This document shows, one piece after another, positions 42,718 to 54,390 of a DNA stretch of 64,000 bases. Positions within the stretch are counted from its first letter, which is position 1. The number at the start of each line of letters is the position of its first letter. The DNA is from Vesta saturnalis (taxonomy: Eukaryota > Arthropoda > Insecta > Coleoptera > Lampyridae). The notes under the pieces are model-generated. The model was given only the letters and a program-made list of their open reading frames with translations, was not told where the DNA came from and did not search any database. A program made the translations under genes and the position numbers. The stretch spans positions 57,501-121,500 of the forward strand of contig JARFJB010000110.1 in the NCBI GenBank assembly GCA_036346205.1. The letters are read 5' to 3'.

Positions 42718-44032
42718 ATGAATAGTATTAATCCTCAAGAGAACCCATCCTCTGAAACGGGAGCGGTTGGAGGTCCGTCTCAAAACCTAAGAAACGAGAA
42801 CGGGACTTCCCGTACGGAAACAAATTTACCACTTGATGAAGGGGAATTTCCCATCATTAAGGGTAACTGATCCAGTTAGTGAGACGGCGGAGTCCAGTCC
42901 CCGGTTCCTAATGATTGAAAGGAAAGAAGGGAACTTTACTTATGTAAGTCCTTTTGTAATATCAAGAGTCATGTATGGTTTGTTAGGTAAAGTGAAAAAT
43001 ATAAAAAAAGTCAAAGGCAAACTGTTAGTGGAAACCATAAGCAAAAAACAATCTAAAACGTTAAAGAAGTTAAACAGATTCTCCAGTTTCGACGTTATTG
43101 TGACACCCCACTCAACGTTGAATATTTGTAAAGGTGTGATCTTCTGTAGAGACCTACTAAACTGCTCTATAGAGGAAATAACTGAAGGTCTGCAAGATCA
43201 AGGAGTTATGGCAGTCAGCAGGGTAAAAACTAAAGTAAATGGTGAACTTGTGGATTCGCCAAACCATGTCTTAACCTTTAATAAAACTAACCTCCCAAAA
43301 ACGATTACGACTGCCTTCTATCCATTGCGCATACGACCGTATATCCCTAACCCATTAAGATGCTTTAAGTGTAATCGTTTTGGACATTCCTCCTTGAGTT
43401 GTTCCAACTCACCGCGATGCATCTGTGGTAAAGACCCCCACGAGGGCACAAAATGCGAGGAACCAGTGGAATGTCCGAATTGTAAGGGGCAGCATTATTC
43501 ATTATCTAGATCTTGCCGAATATACAAGGAAGAACAGAAGATTCAGGAGTTAACAGTCATACACCGACTAACATACTTGGAAGCGAAGCAAAAGCTTAAC
43601 TCTCGTGCTATCCCATCTACCTCATTCTCTGAAGTAGCAGCAACACCTGCTGCATCGCAACCTCAACAGCCAGATATAATGTCGCATGTTACAAGGACTT
43701 TAAAAGAAGGACTTTCTAAGTCTATGAGCCTATTTATACGGCAGATTGAAGTTTTAAACGCACAAGTTCGAAATACACCTAAAGCTCTCCCTTCACCACA
43801 CACATTTACTACACCTCAATCGTTTAAAAGCCCTACCTCTGGGCCTTCGTCCCTAAATATACATGAAGCATCAATGGAGACCGATTCCTCAGAGAAACGA
43901 AAGAGAAATTCTTCAGCGTCAGGATTATCCTCTCCAAGCATATGCGAGGAGGAGATAGATAAAGAGAGAGACGAGATTCTCAGTCAGAAGAAGAATAAAA
44001 AGGGTTGGCCCAAGGGCAAACCCAGAAAATGA
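42718..44032 (+). pseudogene. I-like copy 2 ORF1, zinc-knuckle gag-like protein (one frameshift)
   Basis: ATG at 42,718 (MNSINPQENPSSETGAVGG), a frameshift near 42,855 within GEFP, then an intact frame to 44,032. The region after the shift has LVETISKKQSKTLKKLNRF and KGVIFCRDLLNCSIEEI. Knuckles: CFKCNRFGHSSLSC, CICGKDPHEGTKC and CPNCKGQHYSLSRSC. A Ser/Pro/Thr-rich stretch and a basic tail (KKNKKGWPKGKPRK) follow. It is the longest ORF1 in the window and shows the N terminus that copy 1 lacks. Confidence 0.82.
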
Positions 44033-44226
44033 AACTGTGATAAACATACTAGTCTGTGATATTGACTGTGATACTATCTGTTTATTTAATTATTTATTAG
44101 TGAATGTCCTAAGAGTATATTATTTATATTTATATACAAATATCTGTTTATATTATCTATATTTATTAACTGAATTATAAATTTCAATCACGTTTTCTCT
44201 TAAACACAAGCAATGTACAATATAAA

Positions 44227-47200
44227 ATGGCTAACATAATTCAGTGGAATTGCAATGGTTGCATTCATCACTATTGTCAAATAAAAGTGATTTTAAACAA
44301 ATTTAACCCAATGTGCTTGTGCCTACGCACTTTAAACCAAACCAGCCATACCAATTGCGTGGTTATAAAATTATCCGAAAGGATATGCCGTCTGACAGTA
44401 GAGCCAAAGGTGGTGTAGCTATTATAATCAGAGAAGACGTTCAGTTTAATAACTTTTCATTAAACACAAATTTACAAGCTGTAGCAGTTCAACTAACCGC
44501 ACCTTTAAAAATCACCGTAGGTAATGTTTACCTACCTGATACTAATTGGCAGAAGCGTGAGCACCAAAATGTCGTACAGCAACTACCATCAGTATATATT
44601 CTCATGGGTGATTTCAATTGTCACAAACCTCTATGGGGCTCATCACGGACAGATGTTCGAAGGCAAGACCTAGAAGCTATAATTGATAATTATCAATTAG
44701 TACTATTAAGTAATGGCAGTCATACTCACCTTTGTTCTACGTCCGGTAGCTTCTCAGCAATTGACCTTACCATGCTCACGTTCCGCCACACTTTTTTCAA
44801 GGAAAACACTGGATGACATGTACGATAGTGATCATTTTCCTATCATGGTCGAAACCCAAATTCAAGAATGGCCTCTTATATATCCAACGAGATGGAAAAT
44901 CACGGGAGCTCGATGGGATATCTTTAGATCATACCTAAGTATCACAGATACTCCGAAAAATATAGAAGAGATCACGAAAGTAATCTACAATGCTGCCGAC
45001 AAAGCCAATCCAAAGGTAGGTGGAAAACCTGTCAAGTGACATGTACCCTGGTGGAACGAAGATGTAAGTGCCACAATTAAAACAAAAAGGAAAGCATTCA
45101 ACATCTTTCGGAGACATCCCACTTATGAAAATCTAGTAGCATTTAAAAGAGCTCGAGCGATTGCCCGTAGGATAACGTTACAATGCAAGAGCATATGTAT
45201 CTACCATAACTTGCCTAACCTCCAATACACAGATATGGCATAAAATTAAGGTAGTATCGGGTAGGAAATCTTGCCGACCCATTCGACTGAAGGTCGAAAA
45301 CGACAGCATAAGTAGTAACCCCCAAATAATAGCAGAGCTACTGGCAGACCAATTCCAACAAGTAAGCAGTAATGAAAACTATGATCCTTCATTTCTAAGT
45401 AACAAAGCTGAAAGAGAAAAACAACTTAACTTTACTTACCATCAACAGCTATGTTATAACCTTCCCTTCACTATGGTAGAACTTGAAACAGCGCTTAAAT
45501 GTAAAAAACGTCTTCTCCAGGTTCCGATTACATAACAAATGATATGTTAAACAATTTGAGTAAGGAATATAAATACCAGCTCCTTGAAGCATATAAGGAC
45601 ATCTGGCATCAAGGTTCATATCCGACCGGCTAGAAGGAAGCAATTGTAGTGCCCATTCTAAAAAGCGCCAAGAATCCATACTTAGCCTGCAGCTACCGCT
45701 CAATAAGCTTAACATTTTGCGTTGGGAAGGTATTTGATCGCATAATAAGCTATAGGCTAATGTGGTTGCTGGAAAAGGAAGGTCGATTGGTAAACACTCA
45801 AGCTGGATTTCGACAACATCGGTCCACAACTGACCACTTGGTACATCTGCAAAATACGGTATTGAAAGCCTTTGGTCAGAGACACCATACCGTTTCCGTT
45901 TTCCTGGATGTGCAGAAAGCGTGTGATATGACCTGCAGGTACGGTGTAATACAAAAACTTCATGAATGGGGGCTCAGAGGCTATTTACCCAAACTTATTT
46001 CCTCATTTCTCCATGACCGTACGTTTCGTGTTCAGGTGGGGAATCAGTTGTCTACTCCCAGAAATCTCCAAAACGGTATACCTCAGGATCACCTTGAGCG
46101 TGGTATTATTCGCCGTGGCAATTAATTCCTTAACTACATATCTACCCAATGACATATACAGTTATCTATACGTTGACGGTTTAACCATCTTATACTCGGC
46201 AGCAAAAATAGGAATGATTAACAGAAAACTGCAACAAGCTATAGACATCAAACTAAAAGTGCCCCACTATGATCCCATGATTTAATTGGAAGGAGATATA
46301 TTCGATGTAGAAGCTCTGTCACTTTTCTGGGAGTAACTTTAGACCCTGGCCTCACATGGACGGACCATGTCAATGAATTAGTAATAAGATGTAAGAAACG
46401 ATTAAACACAATATGACTATTGGCCTGCTCTAAATGGGGCGCAGATCCAGGGATTCTGATAAAGATGTACAGTATATTGATAAGAACAAAGATGGACTAC
46501 GGCTGTGAATCTTATTCTTCTGCATCTAAAAGCACTCTAAAGCCACTTGAAACTATCCAAAGTGCTGCTCTCAGGTACTGTTTGGGAGCATTCTATACCA
46601 GCCCACATGACAGCCTATCTTGTGAAGCAGGCGTTATGCCCATCTGTTTGCATCGACAATATATAATCCTAAATTATGAATGTAAAATAAGAGCGCAAAT
46701 ATACCATCCTAATTATGAAACCACATTTAGGAATGATGCACCCTCACAAGAATGGAAAAGATTGCACAAACCTGTTTGGTGGATCGTCAAAATGATCTCA
46801 CTTCTTTGAACGAGCAACTCAAATATGCTGCAGTTGAAACCACTTGAAATTCCACCTTGGACTGTACCGTCGATTAAGATCCGTTTTGATTTAGAAAAGC
46901 ACAGCAAACAAGAAACGTCTCCAACTGCCTCCAGAGTGAAATGCAACGAATTATTAAACATATATAAGGACCACACATTCCTTTATACGGATGGTTCTAA
47001 ATCCAAAGAAGGAGTGGGATGTAAACAACTATGAATACAAATGGTCGTTGTTCATATATACATCCGTATGCACTGCAGAAATATTTGCTATTTGGCAAGC
47101 GCTCCGCTATTCTGAAACGTGCGTTAACGAGAAGAAGGTTGCAATAGTAAGTGATTCTCAAAGCTCATTACGCAGTATACAGAACCCGTATACTAAATAT

Positions 47201-47790
47201 CCGCTGGTACAGATGATAATCACAACTATTGCTCACCTGGAAAACACTGGTTATAGTTTTATACTCATATGGATACCTAATCATATCAAGATCGATGATA
47301 ACGAGCTAGCAGATAATTTGGTCCGTCATGCATCAATAGAAACTGGAAATGTATCGGGGGAAATAGTATAGATAACAACCTCTAATGACTTTCAAAAACA
47401 TTTGAAAGACAAAGTAAAAACGTTATGGGAACACACGTGGTGTGAAAGTGATCGTCATCTAGGACGCCTGCAAAAAAACCACAAATGGATGGAAACCTTT
47501 TCCATCAACATGTGGAAAGGAAAGAAGCATCCTTCGTAGAATTAGAATAGGACATACAACAATAACACACAAACACCTTCTGGAGGGCGAACCACCTCCA
47601 TCGTGCAATAGATGTTCAGTAGCCTTAACGGTGGAGCACATTGTTTGTATCTGTCCTATGTACACCGCTTCGTGTAATGTATAATATTGCGGGAAATCTG
47701 AAAGATACCTTTGATACAGGCCAGATGGAAAATCTCATACTGTTTCTGAAAGCAATAAATATGCTAACAAAATATAGTATGTCTACATAG
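44227..47790 (+). pseudogene. I-like copy 2 ORF2, polymerase active site mutated
   Basis: ATG at 44,227 (MANIIQWNCNGCIHHYCQ). Endonuclease: SRAKGGVAIIIRED, VYILMGDFNCHKPLWG and DSDHFPIMVE. RT: CSYRSISLTFCVGKVFDRI, QAGFRQHRSTTDHLVHLQN, VSVFLDVQKACDMTCR, and YLYVDGLTILYS, where the second catalytic Asp of YVDD is Gly. RNase H: FLYTDGSKSKEG, VCTAEIFAIWQAL, VSDSQSSLRSI and PNHIKIDDNELADNLV. C-terminal domain: RRIRIGHTTITHKHLL and CNRCSVALTVEHI. Frameshifts or stops near 44,320, 44,790, 45,037, 45,180, 45,520, 45,632, 46,080, 46,284, 46,416, 46,808, 47,030 and 47,370. It ends KYSMST at 47,790. Confidence 0.83.
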
Positions 47791-47794
47791 AAAT

Positions 47795-47917
47795 GGTGCC
47801 AAAGACCGCAGCTGTCGATGCACCAAAATATTACAAAAAAAAAAAATAACAATAATAATAATAATAATGATAATAATAATTATTATTATTATAATTATAA
47901 TAGTAATAATAACAATT
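47795..47917 (+). other. I-like copy 2 3'-terminal hairpin and TAA/TTA tail
   Basis: GGTGC (47795-47799) pairs with GCACC (47820-47824), inner GAC/GTC. An A run and TAA units follow, then a reversal into TTA units (about 47,880-47,897), giving a near-palindromic AT tract before the next fragment. Confidence 0.8.
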
Positions 47918-48540
47918 GTCCCTGCAAATATATGTGAAGACCATAATGGGAAACTGTATTGGAATAGACTCATTTACACGGATAAACAGATTGAGCGTAA
48001 CATACCTGATTTAGTCCTAACCCTTAAGGCTCAAAAACAAACATATATCATAGATATAGCTGTACCACTTGCTAAAAACATGAAAAGACGATGTCTACCA
48101 AAATAAGTAAATACTTACCATTAGCCGACGAGATACGAACTATGTGGAACATGGATCATGCTGAAGTTGTCCCAATCGTCGTAGGCTGTACTGGCGAAAT
48201 ACCGAAGAAATTAAATGATAGTCTAAAGACTCTTGGAATTTCAACTAGTATTTATATAACTTCACAGGAAGCTGTACTGCTACATAACTGCTCAATAGTA
48301 CGGAGATTTCTCTGCGAAGGGTCCAGTTCAAATGAGTCAACCCAAGATCCAGACGAACAGCACCTGGAAAGATAACCAAACAAAATATACATGAAATATA
48401 TATGAAAGTTATTTATGCAAAATACTTACTTGGCTGTCAAACATACAATTCATTACACTTACTTGCCTGCAAAGCCCGTATGTCTAAATTCACCTGTAGT
48501 GCAGAAAATGTTTAAATAATAATAATAATAATAATAATAG
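47918..48540 (+). pseudogene. R4-like retrotransposon 3' fragment: restriction-like endonuclease domain
   Basis: A 5'-truncated piece in the same family as 18.9-19.7 kb. ICEDHNGKLYWNRLIYTDKQ, ERNIPDLVL and YIIDIAVPLAKN give the catalytic PD...D of the endonuclease. After one frameshift (about 48,093), HAEVVPIVVGCTGEIPKKL and HNCSIVRRFL form the usual C-terminal tail. The frame ends at 48,375, and a 3' UTR of about 140 bp ends in TAA units (48,514-48,540) where the next I-like copy begins. Confidence 0.78.
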
Positions 48541-48624
48541 TAGTAAACAGTATAAATGCCTTCTGGTAGTATCCCGGCTCTGCTACGTGTGACTTCTATT
48601 ACCGAGGATACTTGTGGGAACAGG
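48541..48624 (+). promoter_or_regulatory. I-like copy 3, truncated 5' leader
   Basis: A short leader between the TAA units and ORF1; the phrase CTTGTGGGAACAGGATGAG corresponds to the ORF1 start region of copies 1 and 2. Confidence 0.5.
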
Positions 48625-49917
48625 ATGAGTGTTTCATTAAAAAATAAAGAGAGGGCCACTTCGTTAAATATGGAAGTGGCTGAGGGTCGATTTAAAAAGC
48701 CCTCAAATAGCCGTCCTGATGACTTAAGTAATTAAGAAAGTGTGGAGGATTTTCCGCCACTTAATACCAGTAAAGGTACCAGTGAGAAGGAGGCCTCTGA
48801 GCCCCGGTTACTGGTCCTAAAAAGGAAGGAAGGCGATTTTACAAATGTAAGTTCCTTCCTAATAAGCAAAATATTGTATAGATTAATAGGTCACGTAAAA
48901 GATGTTAAGAAAGTTAAGGGAGGGTTGTAAGTGGAAACTGGATCTAGTAAACAGTCTAAACTCTTAATGAAATTTCATCGCTTTAAAAATTCTGAAATTA
49001 CGGTAGTACCTCACGGTGGTCTGAATACGTCGAGGGGTGTTGTGTTCTGTCTGGACTCGTTAAATTGCTCTATTGAGAAGATCAAGGACAACTTCAGGAG
49101 TCAAAGTATATTGGAGGTAAGACGGATTAGGACGAGGCGTGATGGAGAATTCATATTCGTTCTATCCTTTACAGGTGCGTCCGTACCTTCCGAACCCTTT
49201 GAGACGTTTTAGCTGTCAGAGATTTGGACATTCCTCGGTTAATTGTAAGCAAGATAAGCGCTGTGTCTGCGGTAAACCTCCACACGAGGATTCTGCTTGT
49301 GAAGTCCCAATTGTTTGTCCAAATTGTCAAGGGCCGCATAAGGCAATTACAAAAAGCTGTCTAGTGTTTACGCTGTAAATGAAAATACCAGAAGTGAAGG
49401 TAGCACATAGGCTGCCTTACTTGGACACAAAGAGGAAAGTAGACACCTTAGTAACCCCTACCAACGCCTTTGAGCAGATTACGTCAGCACCTGCACCAGA
49501 ACCTGTTCGATCTGTTGTTCCAGAAATTAGACAAATTATTAAAGAAGAAATGGGAACTCTAATGATATTACTCCTTACAAAAAAGATACTCGAAGTCCTA
49601 AATCTATTTTTCAATTTCTTCTAGGTAAACCGGTCATGAAAAATGTTAACCCGTTTTCGGAACCTACCATGTTCTCCGAGGTGGAAAATACGGACGCAGA
49701 AACCCGGGGGCAAAAAGAAAGACTTCCTTCGCTAGATCTTGTTCCAGAGACGTTATTTCTCTGGATGCGTAGACAGTAATAGAAGCGAAACAGGATAAAA
49801 AGAAGAAAAGGTGGCCAAAAGGTAAGCCCAGAAATCCCCCTCAACGGAGGGTATTTCGATACGGGCTTGTACCAATTAGTGATTATAACTGTGATATCTT
49901 TAACTGTAATGTTTTTT
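48625..49917 (+). pseudogene. I-like copy 3 ORF1, decayed
   Basis: ATG at 48,625 (MSVSLKNKERATSLNMEVAE), stop at 48,733. Then VEDFPPLNTSKG, LLVLKRKEGDFTNVSSF, a stop at 48,928 and ITVVPHGGLNTSRGVVFC. A deletion and frame change (about 49,160) lead into the knuckles FSCQRFGHSSVNC, CVCGKPPHEDSAC and CPNCQGPHKAITKSC. A stop follows at 49,376, then HRLPYLDTKRKVDTLVTP and finally KKKRWPKGKPRN. The family signature is clear despite at least four disruptions. Confidence 0.78.
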
Positions 49918-50080
49918 AACCATGTGATATACACGTTTATTTTGTATTGTATATTCGTTATTAATTTATATACTTGTTATTTATGTATTTACTTACTACT
50001 TTCTGTCTTATTTATTTACTTGTTATTTACTTATAACTGCCCGTTTGCTACGTATACTTCGTATACTAACTTTCTCATCA

Positions 50081-52816
50081 ATGGAACATATAATTCAGTA
50101 GAATTGTAACGGATGCATAAGACACTATTGTGATCTTACACTTATCATCTCAGAAACAGATCCTTTGTGCCTGTGCTTACAAAAATTTTGAGATTGTAAG
50201 GAAAGATTTGACACCTAGCCTCCGCGCCCATGGCAGCGTGGCAATTTTTATTCGAAATGGCGTTTCCTATCGTCAAATCAGACTAAACACTCAACTTCAG
50301 GCAGGGGTAGTCCGCATTAATCACCCTACTTCCATCACTGTTTGCTCTATTTAGACCAGACCAGCTTCCAGCACCACTACTCTTGAGTGGGGACTTCAAC
50401 TGCCATAACCCTATTTGGGGATCCAACCGTACAGATGCTGGAGTGCGAGACCTGGAAACTGTATTGGATCGAGATGATTTGATTATACTGAACGATAGGT
50501 CTCCAACACACCTGTCAGCTAAAAGTAACAGCTTCTCTGTAACAGGCCTTGCTTTTGCTTCTCCACCACTGGCGCCACCCTATACGTGGAAAACGCTAGA
50601 ACATCTGTACAATGGCGATTATTTCCCTGCAGTAGTAACCACTGACAAAAGAAAAATGTTGGAAACGGTCCCGGTCCGGTGGTTGTACTAATGTGCACAT
50701 TGGCGTCTCCTTTAGATCACACTGACAGATGCTGAAGATCAACTGTCTATGATCAACGTGGATCAATTCACTAGCGTGGTATTGAGAGCGGCAGAAATCG
50801 CCATCTCCCATTCAACAGGTCTTTGGCACTGAAGCAATTTTCCCTGGTGGAATGCGGAGATCCCTGTTGCTGTACGGATCAAGAAAAGTCCCCTAAATCG
50901 CGGTTTAGGAGGCCTATAAACGAAAATCTTATATCTTTTAAGAGAGACGGGGCACGCGCTCGCCGTCACATACTTGAGGGATAGCGTAGCTCCTGGCGTA
51001 CGTACGTGGGCTCAATAACCCGATCACCACGTCGTCAGAGGTCTGGAGTAAAGTCAAGCCTGTAGTCGGCTGTAGATCGTACCGACAAATAAAATACTTG
51101 CGAAAACCGGATGGATCGATCATTGACGACATGAACCAGATGACTGAATTGTTGGCCGACTACTTCGCGGAGATCATCAGCTCAGCCCGTCACAGTACCA
51201 ACTTCTTGGAGCGCAGGGCGACGCTGGAAAGGAACCTGGACTTTGCCACCGATTAACTGGTTTACTACAATGATCCTCTGACCTTTGTAGAACTTGAACA
51301 ATCAATAAATAGTGCAACAATCCGCTGCTGGCCCGGACATCACCAGCTATGAGATCATATCTCACCTGTACTTAACGGCGAAGCCCCTTGAGCTGTTCAA
51401 TAGATTATGGGCAGAATATACCTACTCAGATGAGTGAAAGAAAGCCGTAATCGTTCCTGTTGAAACCGAGCAAAGACTCTTCCACACCAAGCAGTTACAG
51501 ACCTGTCATCTTTAGTGTTGTCTGGGAAAACTGATGGGTATATTTTACTGACTAGATTAGATTACGGCTGTGTTGTTATGTATTCGTCCGCTAGAAAATC
51601 ATTACTGAAGACGCTTAACGTTGTGCATAACCTTGGACTTCGTTATTATCTAGGTGCTTTTCGAACGACCTCGGTTGACAGTCTATACTGAGTCAGGAGT
51701 CCCCCCATTATCAATTCGCAGCGCTGACCTGTTGCTGGCTAAATCTGCGAGCTACATCTGATAACCGGAATACAACAGTCCCTACAAAACAATGACCGAT
51801 ATCTGACAGGGTCACTATAACCAGGCCCTTGGGCGTAAAAGCTTATGAACTCGCTCGGAATTTACATCTAAACCCACCTGAGGTGTTTACGTTCGTAACA
51901 TCAAAATATCCGACGTGGTTGCAGCTGAGGCTCTCAGTACGTCTTGATCTGACCGAGTTGGCGAAAGAAGGGATCCGCATGGATTCGATAACATTTCTGG
52001 GAGATACTAGTTGAACTCTGACGCGATGGTGATCTACACTGATGGAGTCGAAAACCCGACGAGGCGTAGGATGTGCCATACACATGGGTCCTTTCAGCAG
52101 TGGCATCTGTGTACACTGCTGACCAATACGAGGTCTGGCAGGCGCTAAAACTCTGTGATCACTGCACCGGAGTTGCGCCTTTTGTCATAGTCAGTGACTC
52201 CTTATCAACACTGACTGCACTTCATAGTGACCAAATCGTCCGATCCCATCGTCCAGATGTGAGGGCTTCTCTTGCGTGATTGGAAGAGGCAGAGAAAGTT
52301 GTTACATTTCTTTGGGTCCCTAGCCACGTAGGAATCAATGGAAATGGCACAGCACGCGCTGCTGCGCAAAAGCAGCAGAAACACATGGTAGTATTGACGT
52401 TGACACGGTTAAGCATTCAGACCTCCGCAGGGATTGCTAGGAGTGTGTAATGTCATGGTGGCAGCGGACATGGAATGCTCGTGAAACTGCACTGAAGCTC
52501 GTTAAACCGAAGATTACCCTTGATCCTTCCAAATATGCTGCCTAGGAACGAGGCTAGTAAATTACCCGTTCTACGATTAGGACATACAACATTGACGCAT
52601 TCTTACTTATTAAGTAATGAAAATCCACCGATATGCCATGTTTTTGAAATGAAGAGAACAGTGCGTCCACTTTTTCACTGACCTGTGTTGGATAACTTTC
52701 GGGCAATTTTCGGCATTGAAGGGGATTGCACCATGTATCTAAAAGAGCCAAGAAAAATTGTGGACATGATTGACTTCTTAAAACTACAAACATATTTGAA
52801 AAATTGTAGTCTGTAA
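50081..52816 (+). pseudogene. I-like copy 3 ORF2, RT mostly deleted
   Basis: ATG at 50,081 (MEHIIQ, stop, NCNGCIRHYCDLTL). Endonuclease: SLRAHGSVAIFIRNGVSY and PLLLSGDFNCHNPIWGSN. The linker is frameshifted (RDGARARRHI). The RT is cut from SYRPVIFSVVWEN (about 51,520) straight to RLDYGCVVMYSSARKS (about 51,555), removing the catalytic palm. RNase H: VIYTDGVE, VYTADQYEVWQALK (Glu replaced by Asp in TAE), IVSDSLSTLTAL and VPSHVGINGN. The C-terminal domain is faint, ending at 52,814. It is the most decayed of the three long copies. Confidence 0.75.
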
Positions 52817-52820
52817 TAAA

Positions 52821-52880
52821 TGGGCCAATGACCCCAGAAGTCGACGTCCTATATTAAAAATAGTGATAATAATAATAATT
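52821..52880 (+). other. I-like copy 3 3' end, weakened hairpin and TAA tail
   Basis: The inner GAC/GTC helix is kept (GACCCCAGAAGTC), while the outer pairing has decayed to GG/CC. ATAATAATAATAATT follows. Confidence 0.6.
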
Positions 52881-53330
52881 GATAAACCTCTGCAAGAGTA
52901 ATACCCAAACTAGAAGCAGATGGTCAACTGATTACAGAACCCACTCATGTAGCAGAAACAATAGCGGCATACTTCGCACGGATCAGTAGTACAGAAAGCT
53001 ACGCAAAGGAGTTTAAAGAAACCAAGCAAGCCGAGAAATTACACTTGATTTTGTATAAAATGTAAAAGTTGGTACAATAAAGCATTTACATTACAAGAAC
53101 TAGACATAGCTTTACAAGGAGTCAAAGAAACTTCTCCGGGCTAGACAACGTAACACCGATGATAAAGAACTTACCAAAACTAGTTTAGATGCCCTTATAT
53201 TTTTATTCAAGATGTGGGCGGAGGGTTTATTACATTGGGTGGAAAACGTGTACAGTCATACCAATACTAAAGCAAGGAAAGAGCGAGCTAGAGGTGTCCA
53301 GTTACGGCCTTATCGCACTATCCAGTTGTT
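52881..53330 (+). pseudogene. I-like ORF2 fragment (linker and start of RT)
   Basis: EADGQLITEPTHVAETIAAY, then FTLQELDIALQGVKETSPGL and WKTCTVIPILKQGKSELEVS with SYGLIALSSC, the first RT blocks. It stops abruptly at the start of the TTTTGCG minisatellite. Confidence 0.75.
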
Positions 53331-53494
53331 CTGTGTTTTGTTTTGTGTTTTGTGTTTTGTTTTGCGTTTTGCGTTTTGCGTTTTGCGTTTTGCGTTTTGC
53401 GTTTTGCGTTTTGCGTTTTGCGTTTTGCGTTTTGCGTTTTGCGTTTTGCGTTTTGCGTTTTGCGTTTTGCGTTTTGCGTTTTGCGTTTTGCGTG
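53328..53494. repeat. TTTTGCG heptamer minisatellite
   Basis: About 20 uninterrupted TTTTGCG units follow a few TTTTGTG units. As 7 is not a multiple of 3 and the unit has no stop, three frames stay open on the plus strand and encode Phe-Cys-Val-Leu-Arg-Phe-Ala repeats. These are not genes. Confidence 0.95.
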
Positions 53495-53512
53495 TGCGCG
53501 TGCGCGTGCGTG

Positions 53513-53556
<44 letters not shown>

Positions 53557-53564
53557 TGAGCGAG

Positions 53565-53608
<44 letters not shown>

Positions 53609-53622
53609 TGTGTGTGTGTGTG
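53495..53622. repeat. TGCG / TG microsatellite
   Basis: GCGTGC then mostly TGCG tetramers with one GAGCGAG interruption, ending in a TG run. It resembles the tract at the window's first 60 bases. Confidence 0.95.
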
Positions 53623-54390
53623 AGTTTGGATATACGTTATTATCCACGATAACTCCAGTACGAATTGACCTACATACTTATAATTTTGTGTTTAACCTTG
53701 ATTGCATTTGGCTTAGAGCTGGTTACATTTTGGGAGAAATCCAGCGGCGGAGAGGTGATGTTTATTGGGGTCAGTTTTTAGTTTTTATCAAATATTTATA
53801 AAACAGCTGCATGTGTCAAAGATATAAGAATACCCAGATATAGACCTTAAACATATCGATTAATTATGTTCTATGCAGTTTTTAATAGGACGCATAATTT
53901 AGTGGTAAAAATTCTAATCTACAATTTAACTGTTTGTTCAAATTTCTTCAATATCTGAATAACGATTCATTTTATTAGAAAAGGTGCAGGTATATTTTTT
54001 GAAGAAAAGTTAATTATGTATAACTTTTCTTCATAAAGAATCTTAATATCATGCAAGGTAAGTTTAAAAATAATTAAATATGGATGAAAATGTATCATTG
54101 ATATTTTACAGAATCGGTTGGTATGGAATTTTTTAAGTTAACACTATTATTTATGTCCATCTGGAATGAAGTTTTAAACGTCATTATGACATAGATTACT
54201 GTTTTTCTTCTGCAATGTTGCCTGTTTTTCGTTATTAACGTATGAAAGAGGTTATATTGTGATGCTGAAATAAATTATAATTAAAATTATTTAATTTCTT
54301 TAATTAAGTTAGCATCTAGATGTCTACTAATCTTTGTCTGTCTAGATGTTTTAAACGTCTGAGTGACATAGATTATTGTTTTGCTTTTAA

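Noticed and set aside
47764..47973. Poly-isoleucine membrane-like peptides
   Set aside because: Translation of TAA/TTA repeats at an element junction.
53189..53801. Long overlapping open frames encoding Phe-Cys-Val-Leu-Arg-Phe-Ala repeats and a Thr-His-Ala-Arg repeat on the other strand
   Set aside because: They are produced by the TTTTGCG and TGCG repeats, which contain no stop codons in several frames.
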